Assembly: GCF_000768315.1 (NCBI RefSeq) | Contig: NZ_AQQX01000001.1 | Coordinates: forward strand, 124,001 to 188,000 | Direction: 5' to 3' | Source of the DNA: Pseudooceanicola atlanticus | Lineage (GTDB): Bacteria > Pseudomonadota > Alphaproteobacteria > Rhodobacterales > Rhodobacteraceae | Length of the DNA stretch: 64,000 nucleotides | Shown here: positions 45,981 through 54,381 of the stretch, in pieces | Layout: each line of letters opens with the position of its first letter | Position numbering within the stretch: the first letter of the stretch is position 1 | Made by a program: the position numbers and the translations under genes | The notes under the pieces: model-generated | Seen by the model: only the letters and a program-made list of their open reading frames with translations | The model's database searches: none | What the model was told of the DNA's origin: nothing

Positions 45981-46955
45981 ATGCCGCGCGTCGCGGGGCT
46001 GATCCGAGACGGGCTTGACTGGTCCGGCCTGACGGGGCGCGGGGTCTTTGCCGGGGTTTCGGCTGCCACCTTCGCCGTTTTTCTGGGCGCCGTCGCGCTT
46101 CCCCCCTTCGCGCTGGCCGAAGCGCTGGCCTGGCTGCTGACCGCCCTGCTGACCGTGCCGTGGATGGGCCATGCCCGCCGCCGCTTGCGCGATATGGGCT
46201 GGACCGGCTGGCTGATGCTGTTGCTGATCCTGCCGGTGCTGAACATCGCCCTGCTGGGCGCGTTGTTGCTGATCAAGGGCAAGGCCGGGGCCATGCCGGG
46301 GCAGCCCCGGCGCTTTGGCCTGATCCTCGCATGCCTTGTCGCGTTGGTCCCGGCCTCTCGGATCGTGCTGCATCCGTTCGATATTCCCGCGGGCAGCATG
46401 AAGCCCACGCTGCTGCCCGGTGACTACCTGCTGACCGCAAGGTGGACCGGCGAGGCGGCGCGCGGCGACATAGCCGTCTTCACCCATCTGGTGACCGGAC
46501 AGATCTACATCAAGCGGATCGCGGCCCTGCCCGGCGACAGCGTGCAGATGCGCGAGGGCCGTGTCGTCCTGAACGGGCAGGACGTGGCGCAGCAGGACGA
46601 AGGTAACTGGAGCGAACCGCTTGGCCCGTCGGGGCGCAATGCCAGCCTGCCGCGCTGTGCCAACCGCGACGCCGTGACCACCCGGCGCTGCGACAAGGCG
46701 CTGGCCGGCGAACAATTCCCGGGCGAGGCGCAGCCGCATCGCGTGCTGAACATCATGACCGGCCCGATGGATGACACCCCGGTTCTGGACGTGCCCAAGG
46801 GCCACCTGGTGATGCTGGGGGACAACCGGGATAATTCGCTCGACAGCAGGGTTTCGCCTTCGGCGGGTGGGCTGGGCTTTGTTCCGGTCAACACCCTGTT
46901 GGCACGGCCGATCGTGGTGCTACGTTGGGGCGACGGGATCAGGAGCGTCAGGTGA
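45981..46955 (+). CDS. Signal peptidase I paralogue with N-terminal DUF805-like membrane domain
   Basis: 324 residues. The first ~100 residues hold two to three membrane helices with the DUF805-type block [20 protein letters not shown]; a further helix ([17 protein letters not shown]) precedes the peptidase part. The catalytic Ser139 lies in [15 protein letters not shown] and Lys178 in [22 protein letters not shown] closes the domain. Both catalytic residues are intact. It begins 3 bases after lepB and its stop overlaps the rnc start (GTGA). Confidence 0.88.
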   Translation: MPRVAGLIRDGLDWSGLTGRGVFAGVSAATFAVFLGAVALPPFALAEALAWLLTALLTVPWMGHARRRLRDMGWTGWLMLLLILPVLNIALLGALLLIKGKAGAMPGQPRRFGLILACLVALVPASRIVLHPFDIPAGSMKPTLLPGDYLLTARWTGEAARGDIAVFTHLVTGQIYIKRIAALPGDSVQMREGRVVLNGQDVAQQDEGNWSEPLGPSGRNASLPRCANRDAVTTRRCDKALAGEQFPGEAQPHRVLNIMTGPMDDTPVLDVPKGHLVMLGDNRDNSLDSRVSPSAGGLGFVPVNTLLARPIVVLRWGDGIRSVR

Positions 46956-47632
46956 AACTTTCGACGGAATTGCAGGCTTTTGAGGACAGGATCGGGCATG
47001 ACTTTGCCCGTCCGGAACTGCTGGTCCGGTCGGTCACACATTCCTCGGTCGCCTCGCCCACGCGGCAGGATAACCAGCGGCTGGAATTCCTGGGCGACCG
47101 CGTGCTGGGCCTGGTCCTGGCCGAGGCACTGCTGGCCCGCGATACCGGCGCCAGCGAAGGCCAGTTGGCCCCGCGGTTCAACGCGCTTGTCCGCAAGGAA
47201 ACCTGCGCCGACGTCGCCCGCGAGATCGAGCTGGGCGAGGTTCTGAAACTGGGCCGTTCCGAACAGCTGTCGGGCGGGCGGCGCAAGCAGGCGCTGCTGG
47301 GCGACGCGATGGAGGCGGTGATCGCCGCCATCTACCTGGATGGGGGCTTCGACGCGGCCAAGCAGGTGATCCTGCGGCTGTGGTCCAAGCGGATCGATTC
47401 GGTCGACACCGATGCCCGCGACGCCAAGACATCGCTTCAGGAATGGGCGCAGGGCCGGGGCCTGGCGCCGCCGGCCTACGTGGAGATCGGGCGCGACGGT
47501 CCCGATCACGCCCCGCAATTCTGCATTGAGGCGCGGCTGGACAACGGTGAAAAGGCCGCGGCCAAGGCCGGGTCCAAGCGTGCCGCGGAACAGGCGGCGG
47601 CCAAGGCCCTGCTGGAACGGCTGGGGGCCTGA
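46952..47632 (+). CDS. rnc: Ribonuclease III
   Basis: 226 residues from GTG 46952 (overlaps the preceding stop; AGGAG upstream). It cleaves double-stranded RNA in rRNA and mRNA maturation. The signature [20 protein letters not shown] carries the catalytic carboxylates and [18 protein letters not shown] the second set. The C-terminal dsRNA-binding domain includes [18 protein letters not shown] and [18 protein letters not shown]. Confidence 0.96.
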   Translation: MKLSTELQAFEDRIGHDFARPELLVRSVTHSSVASPTRQDNQRLEFLGDRVLGLVLAEALLARDTGASEGQLAPRFNALVRKETCADVAREIELGEVLKLGRSEQLSGGRRKQALLGDAMEAVIAAIYLDGGFDAAKQVILRLWSKRIDSVDTDARDAKTSLQEWAQGRGLAPPAYVEIGRDGPDHAPQFCIEARLDNGEKAAAKAGSKRAAEQAAAKALLERLGA

Positions 47633-47636
47633 GACA

Positions 47637-48437
47637 ATGAAAGTGGTAAGCCTGAACGCCTGGGGTGGGCGCCTGCACGAGGACATGATCGCCTGGCTGG
47701 CCGAGACCCGCCCCGACATCCTGTGCCTGCAGGAGGTCGTGCATACCCCCGACGCCCCCGCCGAATGGCTGAAATACCGCGATGACGGCATGGACCTGCT
47801 GCAACGTGCCGATGTGCTGGGCGATGTGAAGCGCGCTCTGCCCGGCCATTTCGCCCATTTCTGCCCCGCTGCGAAGGGCGAGCTGTGGCATGGCGATGTG
47901 CCGGTCCAGACGCTCTGGGGGCTGGCGACCTATATTCGCAAGGACCTGACGGTCGTGTCGCAGGCCCAGGGCTTTGTCCACGGCCAGTTCTCGCCCAACG
48001 GGTTCGGCGATCATCCCCGGTCGCGCACGGCCCACGCGGTGCGGGTCTATGATCCCGATGAAGGCATGCTGAGCGTCGCCCATATGCACGGGCTGCGCGA
48101 CCCGATGGGCAAGATGGACACGCCCATGCGCCGCATCCAGGCGGGCAAGTTCGTGTCGATGATCCAGGGCGTCATCGCGCCGGGCGAAAAGCTGGCGGTG
48201 TGCGGGGATTTCAATATCCTGCCCGGATCCGAAACGCTTCGCCTGCTGGCGCCGGTCGCGCCTTACGAACTGGTCACGACCCGCGGCTTCGACGGCACCC
48301 GCACCTCGCATTACGGCAAGGCAGAGAAATTCGCCGATTACATGGCGGTGAACGGCCCGCTCAAGGATGCGGCCTTCGACGTCATCCGCGACCCGGAAAT
48401 TTCCGACCATTGCCCCCTGGTGCTGGATACGGCATGA
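47637..48437 (+). CDS. Endonuclease/exonuclease/phosphatase family protein
   Basis: 266 residues from ATG 47637. The EEP fold is visible from MKVVSLNAWGGRL (Asn), ILCLQEVVH (metal Glu), AVCGDFNILPGS (Asp-x-Asn) and ISDHCPLVLDT (Asp-His at the end). Substrates in this superfamily range from DNA to phospholipids and sugar phosphates; none can be assigned. It lies between rnc and era. Confidence 0.82.
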   Translation: MKVVSLNAWGGRLHEDMIAWLAETRPDILCLQEVVHTPDAPAEWLKYRDDGMDLLQRADVLGDVKRALPGHFAHFCPAAKGELWHGDVPVQTLWGLATYIRKDLTVVSQAQGFVHGQFSPNGFGDHPRSRTAHAVRVYDPDEGMLSVAHMHGLRDPMGKMDTPMRRIQAGKFVSMIQGVIAPGEKLAVCGDFNILPGSETLRLLAPVAPYELVTTRGFDGTRTSHYGKAEKFADYMAVNGPLKDAAFDVIRDPEISDHCPLVLDTA

Positions 48438-48499
48438 GGCACTGGTCCGCGGCCCCCCTGCCGCGCTAGACTGCGCCCGTTCCAGACAGAAAGCACGCC

Positions 48500-49402
48500 A
48501 TGACCACCCGCGCCGGATTCGTCGCCCTGATCGGAGAGCCCAATGCGGGCAAATCCACCCTCACCAACCGGATGGTGGGGGCCAAGGTGTCCATCGTCAC
48601 CCACAAGGTCCAGACCACCCGCGCCCGAATCCGCGGCGTCGCGCTGGAAGGAGAGGCCCAGATCGTCTTTGTCGACACGCCGGGGCTCTTCACGCCGAAA
48701 CGGCGGCTGGACCGGGCCATGGTCGCGGCGGCCTGGGGCGGGGCGTCGGATGCCGATATCGTCGTCCTGCTGGTCGAGGCGCATCGCGGCATCACCGACG
48801 GGGTGGAGCGTATCCTGGACGGTATTGCCAACATGCCCCATGCCCGCATCGTGCTCGCCATCAACAAGATCGACCGGGTCGAGGCGCCGGTGCTGCTGGC
48901 CCTGACCGAAAAGCTGAACGAACGCCACGCCTTCGAGAAGACCTTCATGATCTCGGCAGAAAAGGGCCACGGCGTGAAGGACCTGAAGGAATGGCTGGCG
49001 GGCGAGATGCCCGAAGGCCCCTGGCTCTACCCCGAGGACCAGATCGCCGACCTGCCCATGCGCATGATCGCGGCCGAGATGACCCGTGAAAAGCTGACCC
49101 TGCGCCTGCACCAGGAACTGCCCTACCAGATGACGGTGGAAACCGAGAACTGGGAAGAGCGCAAGGATGGCTCTGCCCGGATCGACCAGGTGATCTATGT
49201 CGCCCGCGACGGTCATAAGGGCATCGTGCTGGGCAACAAGGGCGAAACCGTCAAGGCGATCGGCAAGGCCGCGCGGGAGGAGCTGGAAGAGTTCCTCGGC
49301 CGGCGCGTCCACCTGTTCCTGCAGGTCAAGGTACGCGAGAACTGGCTGGAAGAGGCCGAGCGCTATTCGGAAATGGGGCTCGACTTCCGGGACGGGAATT
49401 AG
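48500..49402 (+). CDS. era: GTPase Era
   Basis: 300 residues. It binds 16S rRNA during 30S assembly. G motifs: GEPNAGKSTLTN (P-loop), FVDTPGLFTPK, and NKID; a C-terminal KH domain (QVIYVARDGHKGIVLGNKGETVKAIGKAAREELEE). The order rnc-era-recO is conserved. It ends in a 4-base overlap with a convergent small gene. Confidence 0.97.
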   Translation: MTTRAGFVALIGEPNAGKSTLTNRMVGAKVSIVTHKVQTTRARIRGVALEGEAQIVFVDTPGLFTPKRRLDRAMVAAAWGGASDADIVVLLVEAHRGITDGVERILDGIANMPHARIVLAINKIDRVEAPVLLALTEKLNERHAFEKTFMISAEKGHGVKDLKEWLAGEMPEGPWLYPEDQIADLPMRMIAAEMTREKLTLRLHQELPYQMTVETENWEERKDGSARIDQVIYVARDGHKGIVLGNKGETVKAIGKAAREELEEFLGRRVHLFLQVKVRENWLEEAERYSEMGLDFRDGN

Positions 49403-49593
49403 GGTTCCTTACGCAGCTTGCGGTAGGCCAGAATGTACCAGGCCACCCCGGCCAGGCCGAGGATGCCACCCACGGTGGTCTGAAGCGGATCGGGGACAAG
49501 AGCGACGCCGCCGTAGGTTTTCAACGCGATCAGCGCTGCGCCGATAAGGACAAGCAGTCGTGGTGCCATGGTAGCTTTCTGGTATTCGGTCAT
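49399..49593 (-). CDS. Small membrane protein, unknown
   Basis: 64 residues with two hydrophobic segments: LLVLIGAALIALKTYGGVALV and TVGGILGLAGVAWYILAY. GAGGAAGA-like bases precede the ATG (49593), and its stop overlaps the end of era. I do not recognise it. Confidence 0.55.
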   Translation of the reverse strand: MTEYQKATMAPRLLVLIGAALIALKTYGGVALVPDPLQTTVGGILGLAGVAWYILAYRKLRKEP

Positions 49594-49665
49594 GGAAATC
49601 TTCCTCCTTGAAATCGCTTGGAAGGTATCCAGAAACCTCCGAAAGGCAAAAGGAAAAATTCAGTC

Positions 49666-49995
49666 ATGCGCCTGACAGCCCGGATGTGGATCGACGCCTA
49701 CCTGACCCGGCTGCGCCTGTCGGACATCCCGGCCTTTGTCGTGGCCCATGGCGATGACACCGGCGGCGCGGTTCTGGTCAAGCTGTCGACGCTGGACGGA
49801 AAGGCGGTTGCCTTCCAGCGCAGCTTTGACCTGGAAACCGGCGGGCGCAAATGGATGGCCCTGGCCGAAGGGCCCGAGGCTGAGGTCGACACCGCAATCA
49901 CACGCCAGCGCGGCTATGATCCCGATCTGTGGGTGGTCGAGGTCGAGGACCGCGCCGGTCGTCACCTTCTGGATGAACCCGGCCTCGCCGATTAG
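49666..49995 (+). CDS. DUF1491 family protein
   Basis: 109 residues from ATG 49666 (AAAGG-rich leader). The start MRLTARMWIDAYLTRLRL and the core GGAVLVKLSTLDGKAVAFQRSFD match DUF1491, a small alphaproteobacterial family of unknown function. It is convergent with the Pr6Pr gene, overlapping by 4 bases at the stops. Confidence 0.82.
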   Translation: MRLTARMWIDAYLTRLRLSDIPAFVVAHGDDTGGAVLVKLSTLDGKAVAFQRSFDLETGGRKWMALAEGPEAEVDTAITRQRGYDPDLWVVEVEDRAGRHLLDEPGLAD

Positions 49996-50615
49996 CGGTT
50001 GCGCAGCAGCCGGGCCAGCGCGATCTGCAACAGCCCCGCCGCGAAGAACGCCCCGGCCAGGATCAGCGTCCACATCCCCACGCCCTGCCATCCGATCCGC
50101 GTGGGATCGGTGAAGAAATAGGGGTAGGTGCCGTCGATCTGTCCCCGCAGCAGCGCGTAGCAGACATAAAGCAACGGCCAGAGCAGCCAGAGCAGCGCGG
50201 CATTGATTCCCAGCCCCTCGCGCGGTCCGGCGGCCAGCCACCACAGCGCGACCAGCCCGGGCACGACGCTGTGCAGGCCGATATTGGCGTACCAGGACAC
50301 CGCGGTGTCGTGGGTATCCGTCGCCGCCAGCAGCAGGTGATAGACGACCCCCGTAATGACGATCCACAGCGTCACGCCGCCCAGCCAGACAGGCGACCCC
50401 ACCCGCCCGCGCAGGGCAAGCGCGGCATAGGTCCCGGCGACCATCAGGTTGGTCAGGATGGTGAAATAGCGCGCCAGCCGCCAAAGGGTTTCGCCGTGGC
50501 TGTACTCGGGATGATCCAGCCCGACCGCGACGAATTGCGCGGCCAGCGACACGGCCGCGGCAAGGGCGATCAGCGCCGCGACGGCGCGGGCAGGCGGGGA
50601 CAGCATGTCATCCAT
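49992..50615 (-). CDS. Pr6Pr family membrane protein
   Basis: 207 residues from ATG 50615, six transmembrane helices. The family's conserved points are visible: RYFTILTNLMVAGTYAALAL, WIVITGVVYHLLLAATD, HSVVPGLVALWWLAAGP and DGTYPYFFTDPTRIGWQGVGMW. The function is unknown. The much longer open frame upstream belongs to antisense of recO and is not coding. Confidence 0.83.
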   Translation of the reverse strand: MDDMLSPPARAVAALIALAAAVSLAAQFVAVGLDHPEYSHGETLWRLARYFTILTNLMVAGTYAALALRGRVGSPVWLGGVTLWIVITGVVYHLLLAATDTHDTAVSWYANIGLHSVVPGLVALWWLAAGPREGLGINAALLWLLWPLLYVCYALLRGQIDGTYPYFFTDPTRIGWQGVGMWTLILAGAFFAAGLLQIALARLLRNR

Positions 50616-50669
50616 GGCCAAAGCATTGCGCCAACTTGCCGAACCGCGCAAGGGGACCGATAAGAAGGC

Positions 50670-51395
50670 ATGGAATGGCGCGATCAGGGTATCCTGCTGT
50701 CGGTGCGGCGGCATGGCGAAAGCGCGGCGATTGCCGAGGTCTTTACCCCCGGCCATGGCCGCCATGCCGGCGTCGTGCGCGGTGGCACCTCGCGCAAGCT
50801 GGCCCCGGTGCTGCAGCCCGGGGCGCAGCTGGACATCACCTGGAAAGCGCGGCTTCAGGAACATATGGGCGGCTTCGCCGTCGAACCGCTGCGATCCCGC
50901 TCGGCCCAGGTGATGGGCGACCGGATGGCGCTGGCGGGGCTGAACACCGTCACCGCGCTTCTGTGCTTTTCCCTGCCGGAGCGGGAACCGCATCCCGCGC
51001 TCTACCAGAGGACCGAGGCGCTTCTGGATCTTCTGGGGCAGTCGGAGATCTGGCCGCTCGCCTACCTGCATTGGGAGGTCGCGCTGCTGGAGGATCTGGG
51101 CTTCGGGCTCGACCTGACCTCCTGCGCGGTGACCGGCGCGACCGAGGGGCTGGCCTATGTCTCTCCGCGCACGGGGCGGGCGGTGACGCGGGCCGGCGCG
51201 GGGGATTACGCGGACCGGCTGCTGCCCCTGCCGCCCTGCCTGCTGCGCCAGGGCGACGCGCCGGATGCCGAGATCGCGCAGGGGTTCCGACTGACGGGCT
51301 ACTTCCTGTCCGAACATCTGGCGCCCGATCTGGGCCGCAAACCGCTGCCCGAGGCGCGGCAGCGCTTTGTTGATCTGTTCGCGCGGCGGCTTTAG
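50670..51395 (+). CDS. recO: DNA repair protein RecO
   Basis: 241 residues. It loads RecA with RecF and RecR. The OB-fold N-terminus [21 protein letters not shown] plus [20 protein letters not shown] is typical, and the helical domain includes [27 protein letters not shown] and [19 protein letters not shown]. It is followed directly by a convergent TetR gene with a 4-base overlap of the stops. Confidence 0.93.
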   Translation: MEWRDQGILLSVRRHGESAAIAEVFTPGHGRHAGVVRGGTSRKLAPVLQPGAQLDITWKARLQEHMGGFAVEPLRSRSAQVMGDRMALAGLNTVTALLCFSLPEREPHPALYQRTEALLDLLGQSEIWPLAYLHWEVALLEDLGFGLDLTSCAVTGATEGLAYVSPRTGRAVTRAGAGDYADRLLPLPPCLLRQGDAPDAEIAQGFRLTGYFLSEHLAPDLGRKPLPEARQRFVDLFARRL

Positions 51396-51919
51396 CGCAG
51401 GGCCAGGACCAGGTCGACAAGCGTGGTCAACGCGTCGTCATCCGCCAGGTCGTCCGAGAGCGACCCCATCCCTACCTTCGCGGCATAGAGTGCCTTTGCG
51501 ATCTGCGGGTTGGTCACGCCCAACTGGCGCAACACCTGCTCGAGGTAGGCGATTCGCGCCGCATCGAGCGCCGCGATCGCCTCGGCCACACCGGGATCCG
51601 TGGTGGACCAGCTGCGCATGGCGGCCTCGGTGGCCGGGTCCCCGCCGAACCCGTCGCGCATCATTTCCTGCAATTGCGACACCGCCACGGATTTCTCGTC
51701 CGGGGCATCGGGCATCGCAGAACTCATGTCGCGCCAGAAATCCAGCAGAGCCTGCCGGTAGCGCGGCACATCGTCGAAATGCCAGTAGAAGGACCCCTTG
51801 GTCGTCTCCAGCGCCCGCGCAAGCGGTTCGGCCTTCAGGGCTTCGGGCCCCGAAGCCGCGAGGGCCTGGAGACCGGCATTCAGCCAGTCATCGGCGGTCA
51901 GGCGTTGTTTACGACTCAT
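51392..51919 (-). CDS. TetR/AcrR-family regulator
   Basis: 175 residues. The N-terminal DNA-binding domain reads [18 protein letters not shown] and [27 protein letters not shown], a TetR helix-turn-helix with YWHF. The ligand-binding part has [25 protein letters not shown]. The target is unknown. It lies near the Slam-like locus but no shared operator was found. Confidence 0.85.
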   Translation of the reverse strand: MSRKQRLTADDWLNAGLQALAASGPEALKAEPLARALETTKGSFYWHFDDVPRYRQALLDFWRDMSSAMPDAPDEKSVAVSQLQEMMRDGFGGDPATEAAMRSWSTTDPGVAEAIAALDAARIAYLEQVLRQLGVTNPQIAKALYAAKVGMGSLSDDLADDDALTTLVDLVLALR

Positions 51920-52067
51920 GAACCTACGTTAGCGGTTTTGCACGCCTCGCGGGTGCAGAAATTGCCGCTCACCCCCTGTTGAAACGGGGGGCGCCACAAT
52001 TTGCCGCAGTGCAGCGTAGACTGTTGGCAATCTGCCGGGCCGGAATTGCCGGAACAGAGCGATCAAA

Positions 52068-53465
52068 TCAGAACTGCTTGATCAGGCCGACCCGGGCGGA
52101 CAATTCGTCGAAGCTGTAGACGAAGATGTTCGAATTGCGCCGTGTATGGCTGACCTCAAGCTCGGGTGCGAAGCCGGCAAAATTGATCTGCGAATGGCTC
52201 ATCCGCAGGGTGGCCGACAGCTGTTCGTCGCGGCGGGTGGCACCGAAGACGAAACTCGGGCCGTCGAATTGTGCCTCGCGCCAGGTCACGTCCATGCCGA
52301 TGCGCAGCCCGCCGCGGAACAGGTAGGTCGCGCCCAGCCCGGCATCCCAGGCCGAAAAGGCCGCGCTGGCCTGGGCCGCGTCGTTTCGCTCCAGCCGCAA
52401 CAGGCCTCGGACGCTGAATTGCGGCGACAGCGCATGGGCATAGGACAGGACGCCAAGCGCGCGGGTGCCGTCCAGCCCCGGTGCGCTGTCATGGTCCAGC
52501 TGTTCGGCCACAGCGAAGACCTGCAGACGGTCGCGGTTCGTCGGCATGGTGGTCAGCCCGAAGGTCAGGCCCGGGCCCTTGGAATAGGGCTTGTTGTCGA
52601 TCCAGCGCGCGGAATAGGTCACCCCTGCCTCGACCTGGGTTCGCTGGGACAGGTCATGCACCAGCGCGATTTCGGCCCGCATCCGCAGATCGTCGGGCGC
52701 GTTGCCGTCAAACAGCTCGACGGTGGAGGACAGGCCAAAGCGCAGACGGCTGCGCGGCCCGATGCGCGGCGCGTAGCTGACGCCGCCATCCAGCTGCACG
52801 CCCATGGCGCTGCGCTTGCGGGAATTGGGGTTGATCCGGACCAGGCCGAAGGGTCCGCGGAACGTCGTGGCACTGGTCGCCTGCGCCGCATTGGTCGAAG
52901 GCACGAGGGAAAAGCCGAAATAGCCGCTCAGCGGCCGGTCGGTGCCAAGCGCGCTCAGCCCTTCCTCGGCGCGCAGGCGGTCGGCCTCGGACCGGGCACC
53001 GGCCAACCCTTCCGAGAAATGCAGCCGCGCGCGATCCGTCTGACCGGTCTCGGTCAGCACCTCGCCCAGGGCGATGCGGAACCGAGGGACATCCGGGCGG
53101 CTGGCGACCAGCGCCTCGAGCCGGGGCAGGGCGTCGTCGCGGCGGCCCAGCTGGCGCAGCAGCACCGCCTCGCTCCACAATTTGCGTTCAAGATCGGCGG
53201 GGGTGGTCGGCTGCCAGGCAAGCAGGACAGCAAGCGCGTCCTGCATCCGTCCCTGGCTGACAAGGGCGATGGCATGGTCCGCGGGATTCGCTTGGGACGA
53301 AACGGTTTCAGCCATCGCCCGGGGCTGCGGGGGGCGCAGCGCCGTATCGGACCATACGGGTCCGACAGGGGTCATCAGCCCGAACAGGCCGATGAATAGG
53401 AACAGCCAGCGACCCAAGGATCGCTGGCTGCCGCGGCCCGGAAACTTGTCAAAGGTATTGGTCAT
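52068..53465 (-). CDS. Slam-like outer-membrane protein (DUF560, type XI secretion)
   Basis: 465 residues. The N-terminus (RSLGRWLFLFIGLFGLMTPVGP) is a signal peptide. Residues about 60-170 form TPR-like helices (HAIALVSQGRMQDALAVLLAW, DALPRLEALVASRPDVPRFRIALG). From about 180 a strand-rich barrel begins GYFGFSLVPSTNAAQAT, matching the DUF560 entry (PxxN), and ends with RNSNIFVYSFDELSARVGLIKQF with the terminal Phe needed for outer-membrane insertion. Slam proteins carry lipoproteins to the cell surface. The gene follows a TbpB-like lipoprotein, its likely cargo, on the same strand. Confidence 0.78.
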   Translation of the reverse strand: MTNTFDKFPGRGSQRSLGRWLFLFIGLFGLMTPVGPVWSDTALRPPQPRAMAETVSSQANPADHAIALVSQGRMQDALAVLLAWQPTTPADLERKLWSEAVLLRQLGRRDDALPRLEALVASRPDVPRFRIALGEVLTETGQTDRARLHFSEGLAGARSEADRLRAEEGLSALGTDRPLSGYFGFSLVPSTNAAQATSATTFRGPFGLVRINPNSRKRSAMGVQLDGGVSYAPRIGPRSRLRFGLSSTVELFDGNAPDDLRMRAEIALVHDLSQRTQVEAGVTYSARWIDNKPYSKGPGLTFGLTTMPTNRDRLQVFAVAEQLDHDSAPGLDGTRALGVLSYAHALSPQFSVRGLLRLERNDAAQASAAFSAWDAGLGATYLFRGGLRIGMDVTWREAQFDGPSFVFGATRRDEQLSATLRMSHSQINFAGFAPELEVSHTRRNSNIFVYSFDELSARVGLIKQF

Positions 53466-53479
53466 ATAATGGACCGCTG

Positions 53480-53509
53480 GCGCCCCGGACCTCACTCCGC
53501 CCGGGGCGC
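53480..53509 (-). promoter_or_regulatory. Intra-operon hairpin between lipoprotein and Slam-like gene
   Basis: GCGCCCCGG and CCGGGGCGC pair over 9 bp around a 12-base loop with no T-run after it, in the 52-base gap between the two genes. It may reduce read-through so that more lipoprotein than Slam-like protein is made. Confidence 0.5.
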
Positions 53510-53517
53510 TGACCGGA

Positions 53518-54210
53518 TTACTGGCGGTTGGCGTAGAAGTTGGGATCGGCCGATCCGACTTCGGGTGCGCCGGTCAGCACAGGCTGCACGCTTTGCACCG
53601 AGGTGTCGTAAATCTGGCTGGAGCTGGACCCGACGATCGCGGATTCGTCGTCACCGCGGAACGTGCCGGTCAGCATCATGTTCGCGCGGTAGGTCTTGCC
53701 GCCGGACGTCCCGGTGCCGGTCAGCGCGATATTCGCGATGCCGCTGGTCTGGCCGCCCGGGTTGAACTGGCTGGGCGGGACGACGACACGGGTGATGGAG
53801 CTTTGCGCACTGGTGTCCACGTCCATCTCGTCGATCAGGTCGAAGGGCTGGCCGTTCAGCTCCCCGCGCAGGTTGGTGGCCTTGCCGGACCATACGTTGC
53901 CGCTCTGACCGTCGGTCCAGGTGGCGTTCAGCGTCAGGTCTGCCAGAACGTTGCCGACGGCCTGCGCATTGGTGTCGCTCAGAACCTGGAAGGTTTCGCC
54001 CACATAGGTCGCATTCAGCGAGGTCGGCATCGTGGTGGTCGGCAGCTTCGCATTCGCGGCATCCCGAGACGCCTGGAAGGCGGCCGGTGCCGCGCTCGTA
54101 TTGGATGTGCCGCCGCTGGTCGAGGCGGTGCCGCCACCGGTCGTGTTGCAGGCTGCCAGCGCCAGCACGGACAGGCCGGCGGCAAGCTTGGTCGTCAAAG
54201 AAAATTGCAT
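53518..54210 (-). CDS. TbpB-like beta-barrel surface lipoprotein (probable Slam cargo)
   Basis: 230 residues. It has a lipoprotein signal with lipobox LAAC (Cys21), then a flexible Gly/Ser/Thr linker (NTTGGGTASTSGG). The rest is strand-rich, with ATWTDGQSGNVWSGKATNLRG and YRANMMLTGTFRGDDESAIVGS, resembling the transferrin-binding protein B barrel repeats common in Slam substrates. The ligand is unknown. A GGAGA site precedes the ATG. It is the first gene of the pair with the Slam-like protein, and divergent from a histidine kinase gene. Confidence 0.78.
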   Translation of the reverse strand: MQFSLTTKLAAGLSVLALAACNTTGGGTASTSGGTSNTSAAPAAFQASRDAANAKLPTTTMPTSLNATYVGETFQVLSDTNAQAVGNVLADLTLNATWTDGQSGNVWSGKATNLRGELNGQPFDLIDEMDVDTSAQSSITRVVVPPSQFNPGGQTSGIANIALTGTGTSGGKTYRANMMLTGTFRGDDESAIVGSSSSQIYDTSVQSVQPVLTGAPEVGSADPNFYANRQ

Positions 54211-54280
54211 ATTCGAAAGTCTCCAATTGCGCATGAAATTGCGCTGTGGCGATATCAATACCGATTGGATCGCAACATTC

Positions 54281-54300
54281 CCCCCCCTGTTCAGGGGGGG
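54281..54300. other. C8/G8-type hairpin between divergent lipoprotein and kinase genes
   Basis: CCCCCCCT and AGGGGGGG (54281-54288 and 54293-54300) pair around GTTC. It lies within the 171-base divergent region 54211-54381. A similar weaker element (CCCCCTGTTGAAACGGGGG) lies near 51972. It could be structural or regulatory. Confidence 0.5.
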
Positions 54301-54381
54301 AACAAGCCCTTGATCACAAGATAGTTTAACTTTGGTGACCGGTTTCCATTCGCCAGCGCATTCATAATTGGACCGACCGAC

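Noticed and set aside
51972-51993. C/G hairpin near the TetR gene as a terminator
   Set aside because: It lacks a T run and lies upstream of the TetR start, so it is only noted as similar to the element at 54281.
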